Shown here: in pieces, positions 54,122 to 64,000 of the stretch
How positions within the stretch are numbered: the first letter of the stretch is position 1
Layout: every line of letters begins with the position of its first letter
NCBI GenBank assembly: GCA_030765055.1
Contig: JAUKNK010000057.1
Span: forward strand, 714,501-778,500
Reading direction: 5' to 3'
DNA: 64,000 nucleotides
From: Mantis religiosa
Lineage: Eukaryota; Arthropoda; Insecta; Mantodea; Mantidae
The notes under the pieces: model-generated
Databases searched by the model: none
What the model saw: only the letters and a program-made list of their open reading frames with translations
Told to the model about the DNA's origin: nothing
Translations under genes and position numbers: made by a program

Positions 54122-55321
54122 GTGTCCCAGAGGCATGAGCAACACTTGCCCTTCACAACACCGCAGGCAGTCAACAAGCTCATTAAGAAGCTACCTAATG
54201 GGAAAGCCGCCGGCCCGGACAGGGTGATTAATGAAGAACTCAGTCATCTCCCGAGAAAAGCCCTGGTGCAGCCAACAAAATATTTCAATACCGGTTTGCA
54301 GCAAAATTATTTCCCGGACACTTGGAAACGAGCCAAGATAATAATGCTCCCAAAGCATGGGAAAAGCACCAGGCAGCTTCCAAATTACCGCCCCATTAGT
54401 CTCCTGTCTACAATTGGTAAATTTCTGGAGAAAATAATTCCCTTTCAACTCCAAAATCAAATGTCGTCGATTGACATTTCTAACTCGCTATCTGGCTTTA
54501 GAAAAGGACACTCAACAGACCCCCAACTCTTAAGTTTCGCAGATGAAGTCACCGAGCAATTTAATAATGGGACTTCAACGTTAGCGCTATTATTGGACGT
54601 AGAAGCCGCAGTTGATCGGTGCTGGCACAACTGTCTGATTTATAAACTGCACCGAGATTTTCCCGGCCTCCAAAATTCTCTACCATTGCTGCATAATTGC
54701 TTAGAAAATCGGCGCTTCTACGTCCAAGTGGGTGGCTCCTCCTCAAAAGAGAGAGTGATGCAGGCTGGCGTACCACAGGGGGCCATTATGTCTCCCTTCC
54801 TGTACATACTGTTCAACAACGAATTTCCCGTGGACGCCAGATGCAAAGTTGCGATGTATGCTGACGACACTGCAATATACAACCGTCATAAACATCCTCA
54901 TTATGCACATTTAGAGATGCAGCGGTATAGTGACCTATTTTTTCATGGCTTCATGACTGGAAAATCAAAATTAATGCGAACAAATGCCAGCTTATACATT
55001 TTACAAAGCGGCGCCCTTTGGCAATGGACCTAACGGTCGATGGTCAAATACTGCACTGCCGTCAGCAGGTAAAATACCTCGGCGTGACTTTGACACGCAC
55101 AATGAACTCGTCAACACACATAAAAGATAGCGCCAACAAAGGGCGGCAGCGATTTAAGACGTGCGCCCACATATTTAGCAGTAAACAACTGAAACTCCGG
55201 TCTAAGGTTATTTTGTACAAGTCGTTCATTCTGTCAGTGGTTCTATATGCATGTGTGGTCTGGGCAAACGCATCAAAAACAACCATCAAATATCTTCAAA
55301 CACTGCAAAACTTCTCCCTCA
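54122..55321 (+). pseudogene. Jockey reverse transcriptase
   Basis: The frame 54122-55033 has LPNGKAAGPDRVINEEL, TWKRAKIIMLPKHGK, NYRPISLLSTIGKFLEKI, LSGFRKGHSTDPQL, LLLDVEAAVDRCWHN (motif A; the usual DxxxAFD is now DVEAAVD), VPQGAIMSPFLYILF (motif B) and VAMYADDTAIY (motif C intact). A shift near 55020 leads to the thumb frame (KYLGVTLTRTMNSSTHI, LRSKVILYKSFILSVVLYAC). The loss of the first motif A Asp pair partner makes activity doubtful. Confidence 0.85.
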
Positions 55322-55322
55322 G
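55315..55322. repeat. SINE target-site duplication (left)
   Basis: tccctcag, repeated at 55516-55523 around the truncated SINE. Confidence 0.7.
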
Positions 55323-55515
55323 TTCCCAGGCGACCGCAAAGTGAGATTTGTGGTGGACAACATGGCGCTGGGGCGGGTTTTCTCCGGGACCTCCGGTTGC
55401 CCCCGCCATCTCATTCCACCGGTGCTCCATCTTCATCTCATGTACCATCAGTGTCACCGCCTGCGGTGCCGTATGTAGTAAAAGCGGGCGTTAAACACTA
55501 CACATTTCATTTCTA
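55323..55515 (+). mobile_element. tRNA-Glu-derived SINE, 5' truncated
   Basis: Begins ttcccaggcgaccgcaaag, just inside the B box of the full copy at 29468-29712, and follows that copy to its 3' end (gggcgttaaacactacacat). The tRNA-like head is missing, so it has no internal promoter. The 8-bp direct repeat and restored Jockey frame on both sides show it inserted into the LINE. Confidence 0.85.
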
Positions 55516-55523
55516 TCCCTCAG

Positions 55524-55730
55524 GTAAATCATTTCCGCTCCCACCCGCACCAAAAGCGACTCCCTCCATCAAGAAGCCCGCATTCCGACCATCACCGAGG
55601 CATTAGAAAAAAGAGCCTCCTCCATTTGAGCGCGCATTCGTCGGCATACAAACCCTTTAATCCATTACGTCGGAAAAGGTGAGCCAAAACACCGCAAACA
55701 TAAACCGGTGAAAATACTGTAAATAAGGAC
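55524..55730 (+). pseudogene. Jockey ORF2 C-terminus after the SINE
   Basis: In one frame: SLHQEARIPTITEALEKRAS, a stop, then RHTNPLIHYVGKGEPKHRKH. This matches the terminal segment of Jockey ORF2 (the 'IPTIxE ... NPLI' region) that should follow LQNFSL at 55315. Confidence 0.65.
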
Positions 55731-55917
55731 GGCTCGCGCCCCATTGTGCGCCAAAAATTCCCGGCCCAAGGCCTCACAAATCACCGGCAGGGGCCGCCAC
55801 TCCCGGTCTGCCCAAGGAACTGAGCGACATGCTGCCGAACAGCAAAACAGCTGGGTGTAAATAGTGTACAAAGTGAAGTGAAGTGTGTGCGAGGGACGTA
55901 CTACGTTTGCCCATGAG

Positions 55918-55946
55918 TGCGTGTGTGAGTGTGTGTGTGTGTGTGT
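55918..55946. repeat. (GT)n microsatellite
   Basis: gtgtgtgagtgtgtgtgtgt and a few more units, near the LINE 3' end. Confidence 0.85.
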
Positions 55947-56019
55947 TATATGTAAATAAAATCACAAAAAGCATAAAATTCAGGGAAAAACTGGAGCACC
56001 TAAAACAAAACGAACTAAC

Positions 56020-57000
56020 TAAAGCTTTTTCTTGTTGTTCTGGCCCATAAAACTGGGAAAGAGTAACCTTATAGCGATAGTTATATATTTTAATGCTGGT
56101 CTCTAGGGAGTGGCTTTCAAATTCCATTTTCTTTGTATGGCTCTGCAGTTGAGAAACGTATAATGATTATTGTAATATTCAGACAAAAAATGTCTCTCAA
56201 ATGCTTCACTCCACAACAAGTATATTTGATGCTTTTTTTATCCACATGTCATTATTTAATCACACAAAGCAAATTACCTGATCACGAGTAAATATATAAA
56301 CAAAAAATGTACTTGAGTACCTTTAGGAATGCAGTAGACTTTGAGTATTAGTCAAATGTTTAAAGAACTAGTAATTATGTGCCAGCTTTAAGGACAAAAC
56401 AAATGACATATCACTATCTGAGAAATGTGTAAATATTGCAAAATACAAGCAATTAACAAGGATTGTTTCAGAAGTGACTCACTTCATATAAACAGTGTGT
56501 GTTACATACATCCCTTGTTTTAACAAGATCTACATTTTTGACTGGCATTTGTCTATTTCTGAGAGTTATACAGAAGTCGCCCAGAGTAAATAGAACTTCG
56601 TAACACATTTACAGAATATTTAATACAGACATTTTATTTTTCATCAAACTATTCTAATATAGTAATTTAGTGAAGACACTAGAGTTATTTCTGAGAGAAT
56701 AAACCATTTTAATAAATATTTCCCATAAAAGTAAGTGTATTTTCTACCTACTATATACTTGGTGCAGACAAAAAATTAATTTACTTATTTCACCCTTCAT
56801 TCTGTTTACTAACATATTTAGTTACTTCTCAACATTCATCATTTTGAATTATTCTAATTTGTCAATTACATTTCCAAAATATTAGCCACTAAACCTTTCA
56901 CCTATTTTATGTTTTGAAACATTTTGTATTGGTATTCATTTTTAAAGATTGCATTTTACCTTTAAAACACAATAATTTTTATAACAAGTTTTAAATGTCC
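56020..57000 (+). repeat. Non-coding repeat D, copy 2
   Basis: Diverged copy of 51870-53040 (shared aagtatatttga, agtcaaatgttta, caattaacaaggattgt, ctaacatatttagtta). No coding capacity. Confidence 0.65.
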
Positions 57001-58808
57001 TTTTTAAATAGTTAGTTGAACAAGAGTATACAGTGACTATGCTATCACCGACTAAATTACAAGGACATTTTTAAAAATTCCTCTTGTACAACTTGTGATA
57101 TAAGATAATAAAGTTCACAGCTAAAATTCTAATAACTCAGAAAATAAAAGAGAAGTTTAAAATAAGCTAATGTTCCTATAGAACAACATAGAAGATAAAT
57201 GTTCTGTAATGTTATAAATGTTCCATTTATTGGTTAATTCCGTCAAAATGTGGTGGTGTACCATCCTGCTGATACATCACATAGAAGGACAAATTTCCTA
57301 AGAGGTCAGGTGCTTCACAGTTAACAAAATGACAATACATTACAGCAGCAGTAATTATACCTTCACGTCTAACTCTACATCAGGTACTGACATATTTGTT
57401 TATTTTAAAGAGACACAACTAAATAACAAATTACATTCATATTGTATTTGAAGTTTTAAGTCACTTTGGAGCTAGAATACCTACACATGAGATTAAATTT
57501 GGTAATGTATTTGCTTCCAGAGCTCATGACGTGTACTAACTTTAATTGAAACACCCTTTTACTCGTAGTACTTCAATTTTATAAAATTTGCTTTTATAGA
57601 GATTAGTTCATTTATGGAAGTAAATTACAGCATAAAAGAAGTGTAAGATGTTTGCATTTAAGCTTGTGAGGATATCCTGTGTGCTCCCCATAAGGAACTC
57701 TGTTCACATACTTTGTATATCACAATTTTTAAGACGCTGTTCCACAACAATTTGGAGATCTTGGAGTTATACCTATCTGTGTGTGAGTGTGTGTTGTAAC
57801 CCATTACACATAAAGTAATCCGTTTTAATCACGTTATTTACACAAAAGGTTCCCGAGAAGGATTTCCGTTTACTCGTCTACAGTTTTACGACTTAGAGTA
57901 TAACTTTACATGTGAAGTAGCTCCACTACAAGAATTACTTTTCGTTTTTCCAGGTTTCCATCATATAAGTGGTCCGTTTTATGGAGGTTTTACTGTATAT
58001 ATGAGGATTTCTACTGCACGAAGTTCATGATGAACAGAGCTAATAACTCAGACTTATGGTGACTCGTTACTCATTATAAAATTTGTATGACTAAAAGCTG
58101 TCATGATCCGAGCGAAGTGTGTAACAAAGAATGTACGAGATGTCACCTACTCAGCTGTATAAACAGAGTCAAGTCGTTACTAAACCATACATTCACTTCA
58201 TTTCATCATATTCAACATCTTACTGCACTCACTTTATCTCAAATATATTTTATGGAGTCGTTAACCATTTCCAAAATATCTTTTATTTGTTTGATTCTCT
58301 TCAATACTTAAACTGCTCAAGAATGAAGTTGAAATTAAATTACGTAGCAACTGGCTTTAACATTTTACAATCGTTTAAAGTTTACTGCATTCCCTTGTAT
58401 TTACATGATTGTTAACATCGTAGAAGCGAAACGCTAGTTCAACACATTCGATATTCCATCATCTGTAAATTAATTACAGTTTTAGAGTTATAACGAAGGA
58501 TTTCCTCTTGGACTTGAAGTCTATTGGTCATAGTAATGAGGGAAATATAAATATTTTGATGTGTGGTATAATTGTGTTAATCAACTGGCATTTCTGATTG
58601 ATGAGTAGAAATGTTTTAATTGTGTTTATTAATATAACTGGATATAAAATCACATAACACCATTTTGCAATACTCTATTGTGTAATGAACAATAAGCCCA
58701 TACTTAGGTTTGAAGAAATGTATACACAGATAGTTAATTCAGAAGGCTTTCTCTCAGAAGCACAGTAAACTGTTAGCGCGATATTGCTTACATATACATT
58801 ACAGCTAT
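57000..58808. other. AT-rich intergenic sequence
   Basis: No gene recognised. Open frames of 74 and 94 codons near 58.1-58.4 kb overlap and have no motif. Confidence 0.45.
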
Positions 58809-58816
58809 CGTTCTTT
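58809..58816. repeat. hAT target-site duplication (left)
   Basis: cgttcttt, repeated exactly at 60196-60203. Confidence 0.92.
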
Positions 58817-60195
58817 CAGGGGCGGCAAGTGGCTCAGAAAATCGGTGGTTCACAAAATTATCCACGCAATTTAATTTTTTAAAAGTAACAAACGGTTGTT
58901 TAATCCTGCCACAATAGACTGCTGTATACACAAGTTAATGGTAATTCACAGCGTATAACACAAAATGAGGATTTCAGAAACACTCTAGAGCATAACATTT
59001 TTGTATTTATGCAGCTAAAAATGGACTTGATATCACTTCATGGCAGACTTCAAATGTACATTGCAAGATTTCTTTCTGGATTGTCTTGGAGGTCCCCTTA
59101 AATACTGCAGCATTCTCAAGATAGGTTTTTCAGAACATAATCTAGCTCTGCTCGAAGTTTTAAGTCCTCGAAAAATACCAGGATTGCTTGACGTAGCTGA
59201 ATCATAGTGTCCTCATAGAGCTAACTCAAAGGCTCCACAAAACCTAATGCAGTTAACAATAATGTTTAAGACATACCTATTTTGAGCCACTTTCTGGTTG
59301 TGTTCTTCAATTGTTCTCCGATGTGCACTGTCCATCTGCTTTGCAATACTTACATTGCCAAACATAGCAAAACTATATTTTTCAGGTGCAGTTTTTAAGT
59401 TACGTGTTTTCAGTGCGATCATGAAGATGCTGCAAAGCATTCACGCCATGTTTTTTCCACGGATCTTCACCGCCAAATAGAATGCAAGGAAAGTAAAACA
59501 GGCTATTTTTAAAATTAAAACCACACATCAAATTATAATTCTCATATACATTGTTGTTAAATTTCCTGTTCAAATATCTTGTTTTGGTTTTGACTACCTA
59601 TGTCATTTTTATATTTGGCGTGGGATTTCCAAGTCGCTTATTTTCGGTGTTTTCTTCTAAGCTCAGTTTTAAAAAGGATGTACTAATTGACATTTTATGG
59701 AATTCATTGTTTCTCCTTATATAACACAATATACTTGTGTTTAAATAAATCACTCTGGTTCACTATTCAAAACACGACACAAAACATGTAGCTATTTTCT
59801 GGTAGGTAATAGTATAATCTCTGGTAATAGTTGACCGATGCGAACATTTAATACGAGAAGAATAGTTGGCGTTGAAAACAGAAGGAGAAAGCTTGGCATT
59901 CACTATTTTCTGGCTGCTAGGTTAACCAACCTTATGCAGCCATAAGCCCTGCCCCTCTCCCCTACTTGCCTCGTCACACCTAAGGTTCATCCTGGCCTAT
60001 ACCTCCCCATTGTATACCAGTGGTTTGCAACTGAGAGTGAACTACTTGGCACCTGCAAACAATACAGCGCGCTGAGGGCCACTGCACTAGACAAGGTCGA
60101 ACTGAATGCCAAATGGAACATGCCCTTGCATTAAAGGGAGACCCAGCATTTTGGTTGTAGCGCAAACATGCTACCCCATTGAGAAGCCGCCCCTG
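58817..60195 (-). mobile_element. Non-autonomous hAT transposon
   Basis: 1379 bp with perfect 10-bp terminal inverted repeats (caggggcggc...gccgcccctg) and an exact 8-bp target duplication, the hAT hallmark. On the minus strand it keeps the N-terminal half of a DUF4371-type hAT transposase, while the catalytic C-terminal half and dimerisation domain are missing. It is therefore an internally deleted derivative that would depend on an intact relative. Confidence 0.92.
59030..59500 (-). pseudogene. hAT transposase fragment (DUF4371 type)
   Basis: Frames in order: LFGGEDPWKKHGVNALQHLH, then KTAPEKYSFAMFGNVSIAKQ and HRRTIEEHNQKVAQNRYVL, IVNCIRFCGAFELAL, a TGA where Arg is expected, GHYDSATSSNPGIFRGL. 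The series CFLGKQ-ELAFRGH-D/NESxxSxNxGNF typical of these transposases is recognisable. It ends after a decayed LRGPPRQSRKKS (normally TSxxxQNE). No DDE residues are retained. Confidence 0.8.
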
Positions 60196-60203
60196 CGTTC
60201 TTT
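60196..60203. repeat. hAT target-site duplication (right)
   Basis: Second copy of cgttcttt. Confidence 0.92.
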
Positions 60204-61420
60204 TAAAAGAAATAAATAACAATTAAAACTAAGCTGTATGTAAATAACACAGTTAGAATGTATTATACAATTTCGTAAATAATTACAAAGTCTCTTCCCA
60301 AGTGTAAAATATTACAAGTGAAGCTCTCTCTGGACAGCAACAAGTGGTCTGTTCTCCTCTGGCGGACAATTACTATAACTAAAACATCGTCTGCTATATA
60401 ACAAACTCACCCACGACCAACCGTTACACAAAGGTTTATTAATCCAACTAATACGACATCACTTCAATACGTAAAGTTCAACAATGAGCTTAGAAACAGC
60501 AGTTTACAAACTTTAGAGACAATATTTCCTTTTAAGATATGATTATACAATGAAATATTCCATTATGTATTATTTTGTATTTCCAAAGTAGTGACTTCAA
60601 GTAGAGAAGGAGTTCTTCAAATCAAGAAACCACATACAATATTTAGCTTTTCTGTTTATTATCGGGATTATTGTGATTTTAAAAATGTAATAATATGTAT
60701 ATAAAACATGTTAAAGTAAGGTATATTAATTTTAATTTTGTTTGCTCAATTTAGTTAAATATTTTGCTCTTAATTGTGTATTAATCCTTTTTGAAATAAA
60801 CTCCAGCTGTTTTATTTTAATATCACATTTGGGTAGCTCCCTTTCCCTCTCTACAAACTGTTTACGTAATAACCACGTATTATGTAATGTAAAACCTGTA
60901 CCGAGATATGACTTTGGTACAAATCTGTATGTTCAAATCATGTAGCCAAAATTATGTACCTTCATAAAATAGAATTGACAAAAATATATACAAACTTCCT
61001 ACCTGCAATGACTTAACTTTACATAAGATAAACTGTGAAAGCCTTTCCTAATTTCTTGGAATAAATAATTTGTATATTTATCTGTAATGATTTAATCAAA
61101 ATGCCTAATGTTCAGTACAAAAACAGAATGTACAACTGTAATATTGTAGAAATAAGCTAAGGTTCATTCTAAGCCAAATCGTCTTAAAAATTATAATACA
61201 ACTGTATTTATGAAATTATTTTAAGTCTAACCTTGTTCCCTTTTAATATCCAATACTTTTATATCTTAAAAATGCTTATCCTGCTCTTGTAAATTTGTAA
61301 GAATAGCATTACAATTTAAAATACAGTATGAGCTGACCACATTCCTAATATTTAACTACGTCCTTCTCATATCTACAACAAAATGCGTAATGAAACTGCT
61401 TCTGTTATTTTTTTTTTTTT
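60204..61420. other. AT-rich intergenic sequence
   Basis: No gene or TE recognised. Confidence 0.45.
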
Positions 61421-61429
61421 AATTTGGAG

Positions 61430-62110
61430 CAGACAGAATAATCTTCTTAGTGCTAGTGTGGATTGAGAGTGTAACACGTTAATTGTCTGGAGCAGACGAT
61501 CTGTTAGTTATAGTGACTGCTCACCAGGTGGAAATTCCGGAACTGCCAACCGAATTGGAATCGCTGCCCAGAGATGGCACCACAGGTCATAACTTATAGT
61601 AGGGAGAAATATGCAATTATTTACGAAGTTTTACAACATATAATATAACGGTACTCCACATTAATCTTTGATTTAATGGTTCTTTATGACTTTAAAACAA
61701 GTAGCAGCTTCAGCGAATACAGCGATAATTTCAAAGAAATAGCATATACTGTGTAAGAGAGGAAGTCATCTAAGGCATGTACATTTCGGCCATTTTTTTT
61801 CAACTTTTGCCTTGTCAATCAATATAGCTCTAAATGATGCTACGTATAGAGTTTGTGAGAAGACCTGATAAGTCGTACTGGTGTACCTCAAGTGTGAGAG
61901 GCAATTGTTAGTTATTGAAATACTTGCTGCATTATCGCGGGTGACTTTTTGGTTGTTATTGCAAAACCTTATTTATTTACGTACTCCTTGTCAATCGAAG
62001 TACACGCTGTCATTATTTCGAATGAATATCAAATGCGCACATTTATGCAAAGTGTTTAAGTTTAGTATACTCTATTGCATTAAGGATCTCTTTCTTTTAT
62101 TATTATTATT
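61430..62110 (+). repeat. Diverged local repeat E, copy 1
   Basis: Weakly similar to 62880-63590 in the same order (gcaattatttac..tcttacaacata, tttaatggttctttatgac, gaggaagtcatcta against aaggaagtcttcta). Judged by eye only. Confidence 0.35.
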
Positions 62111-62129
62111 CCTTTGTTATTATTTTCCC

Positions 62130-62640
62130 TGCAAGAAAATAGGAGAATACAGTAGGTAGCTAAGCCTATAGCGATTGTTAAACATTTTAATACTAGTTAC
62201 TACGTAATGACCTTCATATTAGATTTGTGTTGTATAGATTATCGATAAAAGATCAATTATAGTAAAATTCAAATACCAGGAATTAATTTGCAAACGCTTT
62301 ACACACAAAAAGTATATTTTCATATATCGTTTTTTTATCAAGATCTGTATATTGGAGCAGTAAGGTTTTCTGTCTCTTACAGTTTACCATTATGGTAATG
62401 TTCTAGGAATAGAGGGACTTCTGTCTATATTCCCAGATGAACCAAAATTTTTATTTAATTTACATTAAAAATACTTTAAGGATTTGTTCTCAGAAATCCT
62501 AGAAACAATTTTTGAGAACATGTTTGATAATCTTCCATGTTTAAGAGGTCTGGGGTCGAGATTTCCCTGAATATTTACGCGTCACATCCTTTAAATATAC
62601 TGAGTATTTAGCCGACTTTTGTTGTAAGAGCTTTGTGACA
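62130..62640 (+). repeat. Non-coding repeat D, copy 3 (partial)
   Basis: Matches 51890-52480, with the best-conserved part around gaggtctggggtcgagattt (62547-62566) and ctgtctcttacagtttacca (62380). Confidence 0.75.
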
Positions 62641-62879
62641 GAGAAAGTACATTAACTGAGTTTGTTATACAGGAGACGTTGTAGTTATAATAATTGTCTG
62701 CCAGGGACGCTTTTTTTTATTTAAACAATATTTTTCAGCCCGTGTTTTACCTAAAGGTATATCACAGGATTATTTATAATAGTTATTTTCATAGTACTAT
62801 ACAGATTTATTCAAGTGTGCGGTAGATGCTCTTGATGAATCCTGATACTTGAACTGTATTGAAGTGAATCTTCAGAACC

Positions 62880-63590
62880 ACGGGTAGAGGGGCCAATCAT
62901 AAAACGTCTGGTCGATCTTTCGAGAAATTACTGCACTCTGTCATCAAATGCAGTGCCGTCTGTGGGTGTTTTTCAGTGTAGTTACAGGATGACAAGGCTC
63001 TTATTTTCACTCTATGAAGGTAGGAGCTTTGGTTGACTACCGACTGCTTGTTGCTGTACGTGTAATATTTTATACTGATGAAGGAGATTTGTAATTATCT
63101 ACAAGGTCTTACAACACATCGTAATTATGTAGTTTTAATGGAGCTTTGATATAATTGTTGTTTATTTCCTGAATACGAACGGTAGCCATAATGTCTGTGG
63201 AGACAATATGAAGTAAATAATTAATGTTGTGTCGGAAAGGAAGTCTTCTATACTAACTACATCTCAAGGAATTTCCCATAATTGAAGTATAGTTATGGAT
63301 GTAGTAATAACTTATATACTAACTTTGTTGGAAATTTTACTCAATTATAATGAATAAGACGTTTAGATACATTTGTGTTTGTTACTCTTCAATGTCATGA
63401 TACCAACACGACTTTATCTCAATGTTTCATTTGTCGTAGACTTTATTATGTCCAATATGTTTCAAATTCGAGAGAAATTCGTCCTCATAACTCAATAATT
63501 GTAATTACTTTCCAGGTTAATATCGGATATGTGGCGTTCACATTACTTTCTCTACTCCTTTTAAACTTTTATTGATCCATCTCCCTCACG
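62880..63590 (+). repeat. Diverged local repeat E, copy 2
   Basis: Counterpart of 61430-62110. The D and E repeats alternate (E, D, E), suggesting tandem duplication of a larger non-coding unit of about 1.4 kb. Confidence 0.35.
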
Positions 63591-64000
63591 TTATTTGGGA
63601 TAAACATTCCATTGTTATTAATTGTTATATAGGTACAAGGTAATACGGGAACAGAGTACACTTTAAGTAGTTGTGTAATATTTGAATGTTGGTTGTCATG
63701 TAATCATATTATAAATGTATCTTCTAGACATGACGACAAAAACTTACCAACGATCTCAGTTTTGAACAGGTTAAGTATTGAAGAATTCAAATAAGAAATA
63801 TCTCGGAAATGGCTCACTCTACCAAAATATATATCTGACAGAAAGTTTGTGTTTTACTCAGGTCATCATCTGTTCAGTAAGATTTTGTCTGTTTTTACGG
63901 TTTGTCACTGCTACTTATATCACATTAATGAAAATGACTTCTGACATCATTGAGAAAACATAACACCATATTGGTCAGGAAAATACTTTAAAGATATGGT

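Larger units (their letters stand above)
53054..55990 (+). mobile_element. Jockey-clade LINE, 5' truncated
   Basis: ORF2 domains in order: AP endonuclease, reverse transcriptase and C-terminal region, without RNase H, as in Jockey. It is markedly more GC-rich than its surroundings. It is broken by frameshifts near 53425, stops in 53750-54120, and a SINE inserted at 55323. The right end is uncertain; coding homology runs to about 55725, then a (GT)n stretch and an A-rich segment follow. Confidence 0.85.

Noticed and set aside
1..64000. A new defence or biosynthetic system of the prokaryotic type
   Set aside because: No operons, ribosome-binding sites or dense gene layout. All signs are eukaryotic, and the open frames are explained by TEs and one zinc-finger gene pair.

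Overview
The window reads as animal nuclear DNA, most likely from an arthropod and probably an insect. The evidence is AT-rich intergenic sequence, introns with GT-AG borders, a C2H2 zinc-finger gene with an acidic 'IKEE'-type leader, and a dense mixture of arthropod-style transposable elements (TEs): BEL/Pao, Ty3/gypsy, Penelope-like, Jockey/I-group LINEs, mariner, hAT and tRNA-derived SINEs. A large-genome polyneopteran insect would fit, but no single-copy marker fixes the taxon. Nothing here looks bacterial or viral in organisation.

Layout. 0.3-9.8 kb: a Penelope-like element (PLE-A) built as two head-to-head arms. It is bounded by a 12-bp target duplication and split by a nested BEL/Pao retrotransposon with two LTRs and a 5-bp target duplication. 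9.8-16.9 kb: mostly featureless, with a diverged repeat pair, a LINE 3' end with a (CAA)n tail and a decayed transposase. 16.9-19.8 kb: gypsy copy A (minus strand). 21.2-21.8 kb: a decayed LINE reverse transcriptase. 23.3-24.5 kb: a nearly full-length but broken mariner.

25.0-32.0 kb holds the one convincing host gene. It has three coding exons (429, 32 and 1747 nt) whose phases fit exactly, giving a predicted 735-residue protein with an acidic leader and 17 tandem C2H2 fingers. Its second intron holds a tandem array of four tRNA-like units of about 300 bp and a tRNA-Glu-derived SINE. The block from about 22.9 to 33.2 kb recurs at about 36.1-51.4 kb. That second copy is a pseudogene: first exon mostly deleted, frameshift, stop codons, and intron loaded with TEs. 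Gypsy copy B (33.4-36.1 kb), which carries an unidentified 0.53-kb insert, sits at the junction. Gypsy copy C, two LINEs and two copies of a second PLE family (PLE-B) fill the pseudogene introns.

51.5-64 kb: three diverged copies of a non-coding repeat, a Jockey element with a truncated SINE inserted in it, and a non-autonomous hAT element with an exact 8-bp target duplication.

Nearly all TE coding regions are broken. The main value of the window is its nested insertion history (at least six target-site duplications readable by eye) and the zinc-finger gene/pseudogene pair.
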